Source: Skeletonema tropicum (taxonomy: Eukaryota > Bacillariophyta > Thalassiosirophyceae > Thalassiosirales > Thalassiosiraceae). From it: DNA of 64,000 nt. Shown piece by piece: positions 31,536 to 42,400 of this stretch. Made by a program: the position numbers and the translations under genes. The DNA lies in the NCBI GenBank assembly GCA_037178625.1, contig CM074139.1, positions 1,302,001-1,366,000 of the forward strand, in the 5' to 3' direction. How positions within the stretch are numbered: the stretch's first letter is position 1; each line of letters begins with the position of its first letter. Below the pieces are notes generated by a model. That model did not search any database. It worked only from the letters and a program-made list of their open reading frames with translations, and had not been told where the DNA came from.

Positions 31536-31630
31536 CATCATTTTCGTTGCTTGTAGCTTGGATGGAAGCAACCAAATGAAGCAAAAGTAATACGGTGAAC
31601 CAAAAGGAAACGTTGTATCACAATAAATTT

Positions 31631-31702
31631 TGTCCAGTCCGGGAATCGAACCCGGGTCGTCGCAACCACAATGCGAAATACTAACCACTGTACGAACTAG
31701 AC
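31631..31702 (-). tRNA. tRNA-His (GTG)
   Basis: A 72-base cloverleaf on the minus strand. The acceptor GTCTAGT pairs with ACTGGAC with one G-U. D arm is GTAC-AGTGGTTA-GTAT. Anticodon arm is TCGCA-TTGTGGT-TGCGA with anticodon GTG. T arm is CCGGG-TTCGATT-CCCGG. Discriminator base is A. The genomic base at -1 is G, as histidine tRNA needs, though eukaryotes usually add it after transcription. No intron. Confidence 0.93.
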
Positions 31703-32124
31703 CGACAGTTGGAAACTTTTCTTACATTATAAAGTTACTATTTGTTCGTATCCCTACTTCATACTTGGTTAGAATGATTTGTGTTGCTCTCACCGTGCTG
31801 TTCATATCAGCTTTGATCATGGAAACTAATGTGTATATTCGTAGTAATGTAGCTTAGTGTGCCGTATTTGGGTGCGATCTGGGAAATAATAGCTGCTACA
31901 ACACATGTTCGTTATCACTTAGCATAGATAGTCGCCTCTTGAGGGCCCACCAGACGTACTTACTTAAAAATTGCTGTTACATGTAGCTTAGTGTGCCTTA
32001 TTCTTTAGTACCTGATTGGTTCTCACTCTAGAGTACCTGATTGACTTGAACATTATGATTACATAGAAACATTAATTTAGTGCTGCTGATCTGCTGATCT
32101 GCTGTTGCAATGTTTGGTTCTCTC
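31703..32124. other. Intergenic region with short repeats
   Basis: Contains two copies of GTAGCTTAGTGTGCC (about 31847 and 31984), two of AGTACCTGATTG (about 32008 and 32033) and a CTGCTGATCTG run near 32090. No gene seen. Confidence 0.6.
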
Positions 32125-33407
32125 TCAATTAGCATCTCCCCACAAGCGCTCAAGAACAATGAGGCGTGTCTTCTCCTTAACGACACGCTCTCGGTATTGA
32201 GTGATAAGCAGCTCATAATCGCGAATTGAAGCTTCAATGCTGTTGCTAGCTTCAAAGCGGACCTTTTGCACGATAGCAGCGTCTCCAAGAGCTTCGTAAG
32301 CTTTACATTCAGCATGAAACGTGTCGACAAGATAGCGAGCATAAAGCTTGAGACGATCAGGCGAGGATTCCAACTCTGTGCTTAAAGTGCTTTCACCTTT
32401 CTTGTGTGCTACTCCAATCACATCGGCGAGGTAATACTTGGGGTGCTTCTTGGTGGGGTCGACTGGCTTGAGATGACCAACAATTTCATCAGGCTTAACT
32501 CTCCATTCCTTTTTGGCCGCCGTCTTGGTAATTGTCGCACCGACAAGAGTAGGAGCGATGCCTCCTTCTGATGCTTTTAAGGCGTAAGATAGAAGTGATG
32601 ACAACTTATCAGCTTTCTTTTGAACCTCTTTCGCTGCCTTTTCCTTCTCCTTCGCAGCCTTCAAGTCAGCCTGTTCTTTCATCTTGGCGGCCTTCATCGC
32701 TGCCATTTTCTTTGCATATCCATCCTCACCAAGCTCGTCAATCAATTTCTGTTTGGCGGCCTCCTTTGCTTCCTTCTGCAACTTTGCTTTAAGAGCAGCC
32801 ACATCACTGAGCTTTACCACCGCGTAAGGATTGCCATACAAGGAACGATACTGACATGGAAGCTCCGCTTTACGGGCTTGCTCCTCCGTCACTCCATATT
32901 GGCGGCATGCGTTCTTAAAAAAAAAAAAAAAAAATTAACGGAAATCTTAAAGTACGTCATGGTTGGCCCTCCAGGGGCGAAATTATCTACAATTATCTAG
33001 AGCAATGTCACAAGTTACTACCCTTCGAGTGTAATTAAGCAAATAACCAACAGTTTTTCCATCAACCCGGAATTAGCAAAGAGGCAGTGATATGAAATTC
33101 CAAACCAAGTAATGGTCTTTTTTCCCAGATCGCACTCCGAGCTGCGACACCTCAAACAGCCAGGATTTGGCACGGGGGAGACTCGAACCCAAGACCCCGA
33201 ACCAGAAGAGAGGCGGTGATACCACTACACCACACCACCTCCTCTGGCGGCATGCGTTCTTGAGAGAGGCCGTTTCGCCTATGTATGCACAGAGCGCAAA
33301 GAGGTGGTTAGACAACGAGTGGGTGGTGAACTTAAAGCATACATAATACGAGAGAGAGATCAACTGTGATTACCTTTTGTATTCCAGACAGATGTATTAG
33401 CAGGCAT
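32125..33407 (-). CDS. Lysine-rich protein with XPA-like motif, coding exon split by a SINE
   Basis: Exon 1 is 33407-33374 (MPANTSVWNTK), intron 33373-33279 (95 bases), then exon 2 from 33278. At 33245 the exon is interrupted by a 328-bp SINE plus one copy of a 17-bp target duplication. Without them the frame runs on exactly to the stop at 32125, giving 280 residues. TKTAAKKEWRV resembles the TKTxAKxEY motif of the XPA DNA-binding domain. YGVTEEQARK with LYGNPYAV, a long Lys/Ala helix and a helical C-terminus complete it. A DNA-related role is a weak inference. With the SINE retained the frame stops inside it at about 33073. Splicing out of the SINE is possible; see findings. Confidence 0.75.
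32900..32916. repeat. SINE target-site duplication, 3' side
   Basis: TGGCGGCATGCGTTCTT, exactly repeated at 33245-33261. Confidence 0.95.
32917..33244 (-). mobile_element. tRNA-derived SINE with poly(T) tail
   Basis: 328 bp on the minus strand. The head has a Pol III A box TGGTGTAGTGG (33232-33222) and a B box GGTTCGAGTCT (33189-33179). A tRNA-unrelated body follows, then an 18-base T run (32934-32917 as A on the plus strand) at the 3' end. Perfect 17-bp direct repeats flank it. Head folding is poor as a tRNA (the anticodon stem does not pair), so it is a SINE, not a tRNA gene. A T-run rather than A-run tail is known in some plant SINEs such as p-SINE1. No other copy in the window. Confidence 0.9.
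33245..33261. repeat. SINE target-site duplication, 5' side
   Basis: TGGCGGCATGCGTTCTT, exact partner of 32900-32916. It lies in the coding sequence for KNACR. Confidence 0.95.
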
Positions 33408-33633
33408 GGTTGGTAATCAATGGTAACTGACGGTTTGATTTTGGTAGATGATGTTTTATGAGTGAAACTACAGTTGCTGTCTGAAATTGGTGACATGAGC
33501 GATAAAAGTATGGACTGTGCGACTAACTGACCTCAACGTCACCTGATTCCATTGTAAGGTAGTACCTCTCTCGTAAAAGAGAAAGCCACGAATTCAAGTT
33601 TTCAGGCTGCCATACTCGAATTTATTTCACTTC

Positions 33634-36600
33634 TTATTTCTTTGATCTACCTCCCTTGCCCTTGCCTTTTTGCTTCTTGACAACTTTGCTTGCGCCCGCA
33701 CTAGAAATACGCACATCTCCAATCATGACTTGTACCCACTCATTCTCACTCACCAACTTGATCAATTCCTTATCTCGCTTTGTGCCTTCATCGACTGAAC
33801 TCTTCTTGCCTTCTTCGTTCCGAGTGAACATTTCCACACACTGCTTGCTCGCTTTACCCCTCTTTACAGATCCTGGGGTTAGTTTCACGCGATATTTGTA
33901 TTGCGATAGGACGTGGTATGGAGCACATACTGGAATAGCGTTGAGCACGATATCTCCCGATGTTGGCTTCCCTGTCAACTGAGCGAGTTCTGCAGAATCG
34001 TCTACAGCTCCAGCAAGATCATCATCACCATCATTATCAACGATTCCATCTTCAGCCAAAATTTCTTGCCATGCTTCCTTCTCAGCTTGTTTTTCCGCTT
34101 TCGTTTTGCGTTGCTTCCCGTCTCCTTGGGCGATATTACTCAGAGATTGGACGCCGTGCTTCTTAATTGTGCGGATAATTCCAGCAAGACTTGCAGAGTA
34201 GTTATCAATTCTTGTGGACTTTGTTAGCTCCAGCAACCGATTGGCCGCTGAACGCTGCTCTTCTAAAGAATCCATCTCAAGAAGGAGTTCCAAGACCTCG
34301 GCATCGAATTTATTCCACCTGACACCTTCCGAGCCCTTGGTGACTTTTACAATTACGCAAGCAGCTAAAATGTTCTTGACACTTTCATCCAAATTCTCGG
34401 CAATCTTCTTGGAATCACGAACAAGAAGCTGCTTCGCGGCTTGCTCTGCTTTTTGTTGCATCTCAGAATCCTTGGCAATAATTTTTGATCCTTTCTTCTT
34501 GCCTTTCTGGGACGATTCCCCGCCCTGCAACGCTAACATAGCTAATCGACGATCCTCGTCATCTTGATCAGCATACTTCTTCTTTGCTCTTTTGTTCTTT
34601 GCTCTTTTACCTCGCGATAATTCCTTTTCTTTCTTCTTGGCACTTTTTGGTGGGGGAGCATTCGTTTGAAAGGAGACTGCTTTGTCGTGTTTAGGCTGAG
34701 ATGCCTTATCGTCATCGTCATTATCCAACACGTTTGTTCCTTGCATCTTTTCAGATAACTCGTGTTCAACCTCAGTGTCTGGAGTCTCAACTACATCTTC
34801 GTCTAGGTGCGGTTTGTCAGTGTCATCTTCGCCTTCTTTATTGGATTCAGAAGCGATTTCATCAGGCTCAGGTAAGTTTTCATCTTTTTGTTGCATCTCA
34901 TCCTCTTGTGCCATCATCTGTTCCTGCTCCAACAATGCAAAATCTCTTCTATCATTCGCATGTCTCGCAATACTAACATCATCTCCGAGTCGAAATAGTA
35001 CACCCAAACCCATCTCAAGTGAACTCGCCGGCAGAAAGTTTTTCCTACCTCGAATCATAAAAGATCCTACCGTCAAATATTCCCCAGTGGGAGCCGTCTT
35101 TGACACCTGATGTGATTCTACCCAATATGCACTAGTGACCATTTTTGAACTCCATGCAGAAGAGCGGCAGATTGTAAATGACCCCGCCTCTCGGAGCGCC
35201 TGATCTGATAGCGGTATTACCTGCGTCCGTCCATCTTTACGCCTTCTTCGCTTTGCACGAAGAATACATGTAGCAGCACCGTGCACTTCCGCATGGAGAT
35301 AGGCGTCACCTGGGCGAAGATATCGTTTCACCAACTGCTCGTTTTGTTGCGCATCCTTCCCTGCAACAACCAAGTAATTATCCGAAGTGATGAACCAAGC
35401 AAACTTCTCAAACCAGTACACTTTCCTCTGTGGAATGACTTGAACACGTTGCTTCTGTTTTTGTGCCTCGGCTAATTGCTGCTTTGCCTTGGCTTCTGCC
35501 GCTTTGAGAGCCACGGTGGATGCCTCCATTGTCTTTTCTTCCTTCTCCTTGGACGCACGATACTGGGCAAACATCGTCCTTGCATTTCCATACGCAGACT
35601 CTTTGATGGAGACAGTCACGTGATGAATTGGTGGGACACTATCAGGATCAGAATCATCCCAGTTATCAATGTCGGGTAACGCCATCACCACTTCATCCTT
35701 ATCCAATTTCAGACTATGAATCAACAGTGCAATCGGGTTTTCATTGGCCTGTTCCACAGATACAAGTTGCTCCAACGCCTCCCAATCCATACCAGTGTTT
35801 AGTGCAGAATTTATCACACCCAATGCTCGATCAATATCTTCGGCATGCGCCTCTACGAGTTGTGCACCCTCACGCCACCGCTCCTGCTCCTTCACCAGTC
35901 CATCCACACGACGCTGTTGATCGGCCTGAATTTTGGCAAGACGATCACGAGCTGCAGCCTCTGCCGCATCGGCCTTATGAGATACTTTTTGCGATGATAG
36001 ATGTGAGAAGAATTCATCTGTTGCAATAGCAAATGTGGTATACTTGAGACATAGTTGTTCCTTGTGCTGTTGGAGAAGATGCGGTTGAAATTCCAATAGT
36101 GTTTTGTCCGAGTGGAGATTTGCATTGGCCACGTTTGGTGATGAGAGGAGTGAAGTGCTGCTTTTTTCGTCTTTTTTCTTCTTTTCGTCGTTATCGTCAG
36201 CCTTCTTGGCTTTGTATAGGATAAATCCACCACTTTCACCCGACGATAGATTTTCAATTACTCTAGACCCTTCCTCACGCAACGATGTGATTAAATCCTC
36301 CCAAGAAACTTCAGGTAAAGTGTACTCGATATTGTCGTGTTTCAACTTGACAACCGGGTCAAGACCAGCAGATCGTATACAATGCTCAATCAGGGACGGG
36401 CCATAATAATACACTCCCGAAGTTGGTTTCAGTAAAAGTGCCTTCAAAGCCACAGAGTCATCCATGGTCTTCTTTTTACCACCACTGCCCTTCTTCTTTC
36501 CACCCTTCTTGCCCTGCCCACTACCACCACCACCATTGTCGTTTGTTTGTTTGGCATTCATAATTAATGCTTTTTCATGAACTGCTACCAATTCCGCTTT

Positions 36601-37600
36601 TGCCCAATGGTACGCTTCGGAGGAATTCATTGTCAAGATTCCCTTCGAAGCATCAACATCATCACCAGCACCACCATTATCATTTGCTGAATCACTCGAT
36701 ATCTCAGTGCCATCTCCATCCCCTCTTCCTTTCTCCATACTCAATGTAGTAGCAAACGTCACCGGATACACATTCCCCACTCTCACCTTCACCTCATCAC
36801 CACCATGCTCATTCTCACCACCACCATTATTATTCTTCACCTCGTACTCATGAGTTCTCAATAAAGCCAATATCCGATACTCTCCATCCGTCAATATAAT
36901 ATTCCCCTGAGCATACAATTCCAATAATAAATGATGGGCATAACTACCCGATCCGAATCGAAAGTCGACCACACGATCGAGATTGCCCAGTTGTGTAACG
37001 TTTTCGAGACGGAGGTTACGAAGGTGTTTACGGAGTTTCATGGCAAAGTTGGATGGCATGGAGGTGGAGCTGGAGGATGATTGGGAGTAGTGGCTGTTTT
37101 GGAGAGAGATGATGTTATTCATGATGATGTCGCATGATTTGTGAGCAAAAGTATGTAGTGAGCAAAATGCACACACAATATGAAAGATCAGCTACACAAT
37201 TTAAACATGCTGTGCAGGGCGGCAAAACTCACGTAGTAGGATGAAATCGTACACCCGATTCAATCAATAACATGACCCTTTTTGAATCCACCGTTGCATT
37301 CGACGCTTGTGCCGAAGTTACATTATTCCCATTATCCTCACCACCACCATCCGTTTTTATCTCTTCCTTCTCCACCACCACAGGTACAGCTGGTCCCGAA
37401 GAAGAAGGATCAGCCAATTTGAACATGTACACCCCCCTCGCAGCTTTATCATTCCCCCCTCCACCCGAGGCACTGCTGTTGACACCTAGGGCGGAACCAT
37501 CGTAGACATTGGCGAGTTTGAAACCGAGCATGGTTCGTTTGAGGTGGGAGGTCATGGCGGCTACGTCTAGCCCGTCGAAGCGACTTTTTTTGGCGGACAT
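33634..37600 (-). CDS. NEMF: NEMF / Rqc2 (Tae2) ribosome quality-control factor
   Basis: Exons 37600-37233 and 37093-33634, intron 139 bases, 1275 residues. The NFACT-N domain starts SRFDGLDVAAM and continues across the splice (SGVRFHPT|HYS...FAMKLRKHLRNLRLENVTQLG, DRVVDFRFG, LLLELYAQGNIILTD). A coiled-coil middle with Ala/Lys/Glu helices follows. NFACT-R is clear: KVYWFEKFAWFITSDNYLVV, RYLRPGDAYLHAEVHGA, GSFMIRGRKNFLP. An acidic low-complexity linker and the NFACT-C domain end the protein. Rqc2/NEMF binds stalled 60S subunits with peptidyl-tRNA, recruits Listerin and directs C-terminal Ala/Thr tailing. Length is somewhat above the usual about 1050 because of linkers. Confidence 0.93.
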
Positions 37601-37716
37601 CTTATTTTGTTGTTCGTTAAATGATATTGTTGGTGTTCTTTGAGAATATATAGCTTTCCTGCGCGAGTCGTTTGCCTAATTCTATCGTACTGTTCATTGT
37701 ATCATTGTGCGGTCGA

Positions 37717-38216
37717 TACTGTACGTTTGCCCTCAAATCGTACCTTTGACTTCATTACCGGGAGTTAGTGGACAAGTGAGGTATCAATGAGCTTCTACGG
37801 ACAATATAAATAACATTGACACTTTGAAATAGGGTCAACATCCTAGTAGTTACTGAGTTATGGCTAGTCGTAGGAAGCCCATTTTCACCATGGTTGTGTC
37901 GTTTTAGATGCCATTATCGGATTTGAGTCAGGGCAAAAGACTTAGTTTTACCTTACTTACGTAGGAATTAGTACATGAGTGCCAGTTATTATCACACAGA
38001 CAAAATAAACTGATCTTTCTCGAGTATGGTAAAATAGGCTTTGAAAACCACTTTTGAAGTAGAGGAGTGCAAAATTATTAATTTTGGGCTTCGACAGTGC
38101 ACTCTACTAGTTCCGACAGAGGTAATGTCGAAAAGAATTTTCGAAAAATTCCTTCTGGAAGCTACAAAAAGTGGTTTTCAAACTTTTATGTAGGATTTGA
38201 AAGCAAACGTACAGTA
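37717..38216. mobile_element. MITE-like element with 23-base TIRs
   Basis: 37717-37739 and 38194-38216 are inverted repeats with two mismatches (TACTGTACGTTTGC core). A second inverted pair, TTTGAAAACCACTTTT at 38040-38055 and its complement at 38167-38182, is nested near the right end, with a further TTCGACA/TGTCGAA pairing inside. No coding capacity. The outer boundaries and target duplication are not clear. Confidence 0.55.
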
Positions 38217-38566
38217 CGATGATTCATCATTCATCATCATTCATCATCGCATCGATCATCGATCTTGCGGAGAGGGGAGGAGTTGTTTCCCGCCCTTTTA
38301 GGATGGAATAAGGTTTATCCTCCGCAGAAAGCTTTTCGTGAACCGTACGTGAACGTAAATAAAACTCCTTACGCAGGGATGACAATTTCGGGACTGGGTA
38401 CATGGCTAGAGAGTTTGATACGGGGGTATCCTAGAAATGTACATTTTATGGCAATTAGGGTTAAGGTGAGAGGGGAGTATTGAATTTGACTCTGAAACTT
38501 TGCTTTGGAGGGAGGAAAATGCATTCGGGTAGATATTTGGAGTGATTCACTCGTTGGATATTATTT

Positions 38567-39145
38567 GCATGCTACCGCGCAAAAAAATTGCTCCAGGAGC
38601 ATTTAGGTCCCGAGTTCGCTAGTAAAAAAAGTGATTAGCAAGCACTTCAGTCACGAGTTCCAACTCGAACTCGCACAAAATTCCTAGCAACCATGGCGAC
38701 ATATCCACTCCGTAGCCTGGTAAGTTTCTTGGTATACTTGTGCACTATAATAACCAGGTGTTATGTGATAGCACACATTTTTGGCTGTCGATAGAGCCAC
38801 TGGTCAACATTGTAACTGCTGTATTCGTCCTGATGTGGTAAATTAGCATGGGTCAGATGGGTTGTTTAGGCGATTTTACCTAGTGATTTTAACTAGTAAA
38901 AATGTTGAAAATCACCCAGGAACAATTGAAGATAACTCAATGAGGAATAGATATAAATAGGTCATCCAAGGAATAATTATATTCGGATAGTGTTTAGTTT
39001 GGCATTCGCGATCGCCTTTTTTGTCGAATGTGTATTATTGGCCATGGTGGAGGGGTGTGCTGACATGGTTGTAAGCTACTTTTGTGCGTGAGATCGCGCT
39101 GGAACAATTTTTTGCAGGGAGCAATTTTTTTGCGCGGTAGCATGC
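38567..39145. mobile_element. MITE-like element with perfect 28-base TIRs
   Basis: 38567-38594 (GCATGCTACCGCGC...) and 39118-39145 are perfect inverted repeats of 28 bases. The 579-bp element has no open frame of note, so it is a non-autonomous DNA transposon by form. The outermost GCATGC is itself a palindrome, so the true end and target duplication are ambiguous. Confidence 0.8.
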
Positions 39146-39426
39146 CGTACGGAACAAGATAGAACCAGACCAATGCCTGGTCATTTTGTGCGGAATTTGA
39201 CGAAGTTGTCACATCTCTGAATTCAATCCGTGAACATCATGTGGGAACATGAACATCCTTGCCAATCCGACTGGCTCTACGATTGATGACCCTTGGAATC
39301 GACTCCGAACGATCGCACCTAATCGTAAGATCGCATCTGCCTCTGCCTTCACTACTTCACATAATAAGTTTTAGATCAAACTTTACAGACGCACAACAGC
39401 TTCTTACTTCTATCATTCAACGCATC

Positions 39427-42400
39427 ATGTTTTTGGCATCCGCCAACATCGCATCCAAGAGTGCAATCATTGCACTTGCCTCCATTGCCTTCCTTTCGGC
39501 CCCTTCCTTCGTGACGGGCCATGGGTTTTTGGAGTCCCCTCGTTCAAGAAACTTCCTCTCCCATCAAGATGGGCCGACATGTTCCGGTGTCGGCTGCCCT
39601 CCCGCCGAGTATTGTCACCATTGTCTCAACCTCAACAACGAGATTTGTGGCAAGTTTGGTGATCGTTCCTACGATCCCGAATCCTGGCTCGACAAGACTG
39701 GTAGTCCAATGCCTTGGGTGAGTGAGGGTTTTTACTCTGAAGGAGATGAGATTATTGTGAGGAGTTATTTGGATACTCATCACAATGGTCACATGGAGAT
39801 TAGGGCATGTAACAAGGGAAACGATTGTACCGAGGCTGATTTTCAGGCACCGGGTAGTGCACTCACTTTTGTGAGGGATAACGTCCGTGAGGGTCCGGCT
39901 GGCACTCCTGCCATGCCGCCTGATGATAATTATCCCGAGAGAGGTAAGAAAAGATATAATTTGTTTGTCTTCTGGTGCGTACATAGAATGAATGTGTACT
40001 CACTGATGTGATTCATATTATCATTATCTTTTAGGAATGTACGCTGGAGGACAAGGTGGAGGAATCAAATCGTTCGAGTTTGTCTTCAAGCTCCCCGAAG
40101 GAATGTACGGCGACGAGATTCTTCTACAATGGCTCTACATCACAGCCAACTCTTGTTCACCCCCTGGCTATGCTGAGTATTTCGCTGCCCATCCTGAACT
40201 TCCGTCTAGTTATTGGACTCCTGGAGTTTCCACTTGTACCCCTCCCTACCCTAACGATGGTACTCGTGGTACTACTTGGCCTGAAAGGTTCTACAACTGT
40301 GCGGAGATTAGCATTGCCCAATCTGGTACATCATCTCCGACTGTGTCTCCCAAGCCTACTCCAGCACCCACAACAAGCAGTCCCACCGCTTCGCTCAACC
40401 CAACTTCTCCGCCAGTAACAACGCCATCTTGTCTCCTCGAATGGGCTGACTGTACCTACGATTGGAGTGGCTGTTGTGACGGTTTGAAGTGTACCCAAGT
40501 CAACGCAGCTGGTTGGGGGACATGCCTCCTCGACACTTGCTCCGATGAGGATCCTACACCACCTCCGACCAATGTGCCGACTCCTCCTGTGACAAATACA
40601 CCTACGCCGCCTCCAACCGTTCCTGTCCCAACCAATCCTCCAACATTTGGTCCTACAAATGTCCCGACTCCTCCATCACCTACTCCCAATCCAACATCTA
40701 AGCCAACTGGCCAGCCTACTCCAGTGCCTCCACCCACTACTTCATCTCCGATTGGATCTGCATTCCCAGCTGTGCAATCTGACAAAGTAAGAGTGAATCA
40801 AGTTGGTTATCTCCGCTATGCATCCAAGATTGGTGTTATTGTCGACTCGTCTACCAGTCCACTTGAATGGCAAGTTCAAGACTCGATGGGGTCAGTCATT
40901 CTTGCTGGAGATAGTACTCCATTTGGATTGGATGATGCATCTGGCGACGAGGTCCACCAAGTCGATTTTTCAGGTTTGACTGATCTCGGCACATACAAGC
41001 TGGTAGTCAATGGAATTGGGGCCAGTTTCGAATTTGCCATCGCTCCAAGCCTTTATGCAGATCTTCCACACGAGGCAATGAACTACTTTTACTTTCATCG
41101 TATGGGACCTGATGCGATCCTTGCTGAGCACTTGATGGATGAGAGATACGCCCGAGATGCACTCCACCCTGGAGATGGTTTTGTACCCCCTTACCCGGGA
41201 TGGTGTGAAGGCTGTGATGACTTTGACCTTTTGGGATCCTGGGCTGATGCTGGCGATTTCGGAGTCTACACGGTGAATCACGCCATCTCTGCCTGGACTT
41301 TGCTCAACCTCCACGAGTTGTTCCCCGAAGCCTTTGTTGATGGGACATTGAATATTCCTGAGAGCGGTAATAGTATCCCCGATGTGCTCGATGAAGTGAA
41401 TTATGGCTCAAGATTCGTACGAGGAATGCTTCCGTCTGATGGGGGCCTTGCTTCACATAAGGCGCACAACCATGCCTGGTCAGCTTTTACGATCACTATT
41501 GACGCTGAAAATGCACACAATGCCATGGGGACTAGGTCTGCAATGGGATCTTCGACTCCAGCTACCTATGCTGTCGCAAGGGTGAATGCACAGCTTGCAA
41601 GAATGTATTCCTCTGCACCGGGAGATAACCAAGCTCATGTGAATGTCCTTTGGAACGCTGCAATTGATGCTTGGGGACGAGCGGATGGAACAAGCAAGAC
41701 ATACAATGCAGGCGAGGCTTCTCCAGGTCCAGCCCTCGGTGGTGGTGACTATCCTGATGGCGCCATCGGTGATGATCGATACGCGGCTGCTTGTGAGATG
41801 TATCTAACTGCTCACGCCCTCGGAGATTCTGCTGTACAGACGTACAAGTCCGCTATGACGCAATCCTCCCACTTCAAAGAAATGGGTCAATGGGATTGGG
41901 CAACTGTCGCTGCTGCCGGAACACTCTCTCTTTACGCCGTGAGCAATGATTTGTCTTCTGCGGAGAAAGCATCAATTGAAGCAAATATCATCAGTTTTGC
42001 TGATCAGATTAAGGCTGCAATTGACGGAGAAGGCTATCCCTCAAATCTTGCATTCCCTTCCGAGTACTCGAAGTATCCATGGGGCTCCAATAGCTTCATC
42101 ATGAACAGGATGATTGCTCTTGCCTACGCGTACGAAATTACCAACGATGTTTCATATCAGAAGTACATTCTTCGTTCGATGGACTACATCATGGGAACTA
42201 ATGCAATGGATATCAGTTATGTAACTGGTTATGGTGAGAAGGCAGCACAATATGCATTTTTTGTTCTCATTTTTTATTGCATCTGTGTTAACATTTTTTC
42301 ATTGTATCTCCCACAGGTGAGAAGGCAGAGACGGATACGCATGATAGATGGGCTTGGACTATTGGACAAGATGCTTTCTGGCCGAAGGGATGGCTTAGTG

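Larger units (their letters stand above)
37601..39426. other. Non-coding region with MITE-like elements
   Basis: About 1.8 kb without a supported gene. It holds an element bounded by inverted repeats at 37717/38216, a second at 38567/39145, and a TCA-rich simple repeat at about 38221-38262. The remainder should contain the promoters of the NEMF and cellulase genes. Confidence 0.7.

Noticed and set aside
30818..31630. CRISPR-like array in the CACTCGGCAG repeats
   Set aside because: The units are contiguous without spacers, and the genome is eukaryotic; it is a minisatellite.
33168..33241. A second tRNA gene on the minus strand
   Set aside because: The A and B boxes are present but the anticodon stem does not pair and the acceptor stem is poor. 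The sequence continues into a body with a T-run tail and a target duplication, so it is a SINE head.
40456..40785. Glycine/valine-rich minus-strand frame in the cellulase gene
   Set aside because: Antisense of the Pro/Thr linker; the repetitive composition explains the open frame.
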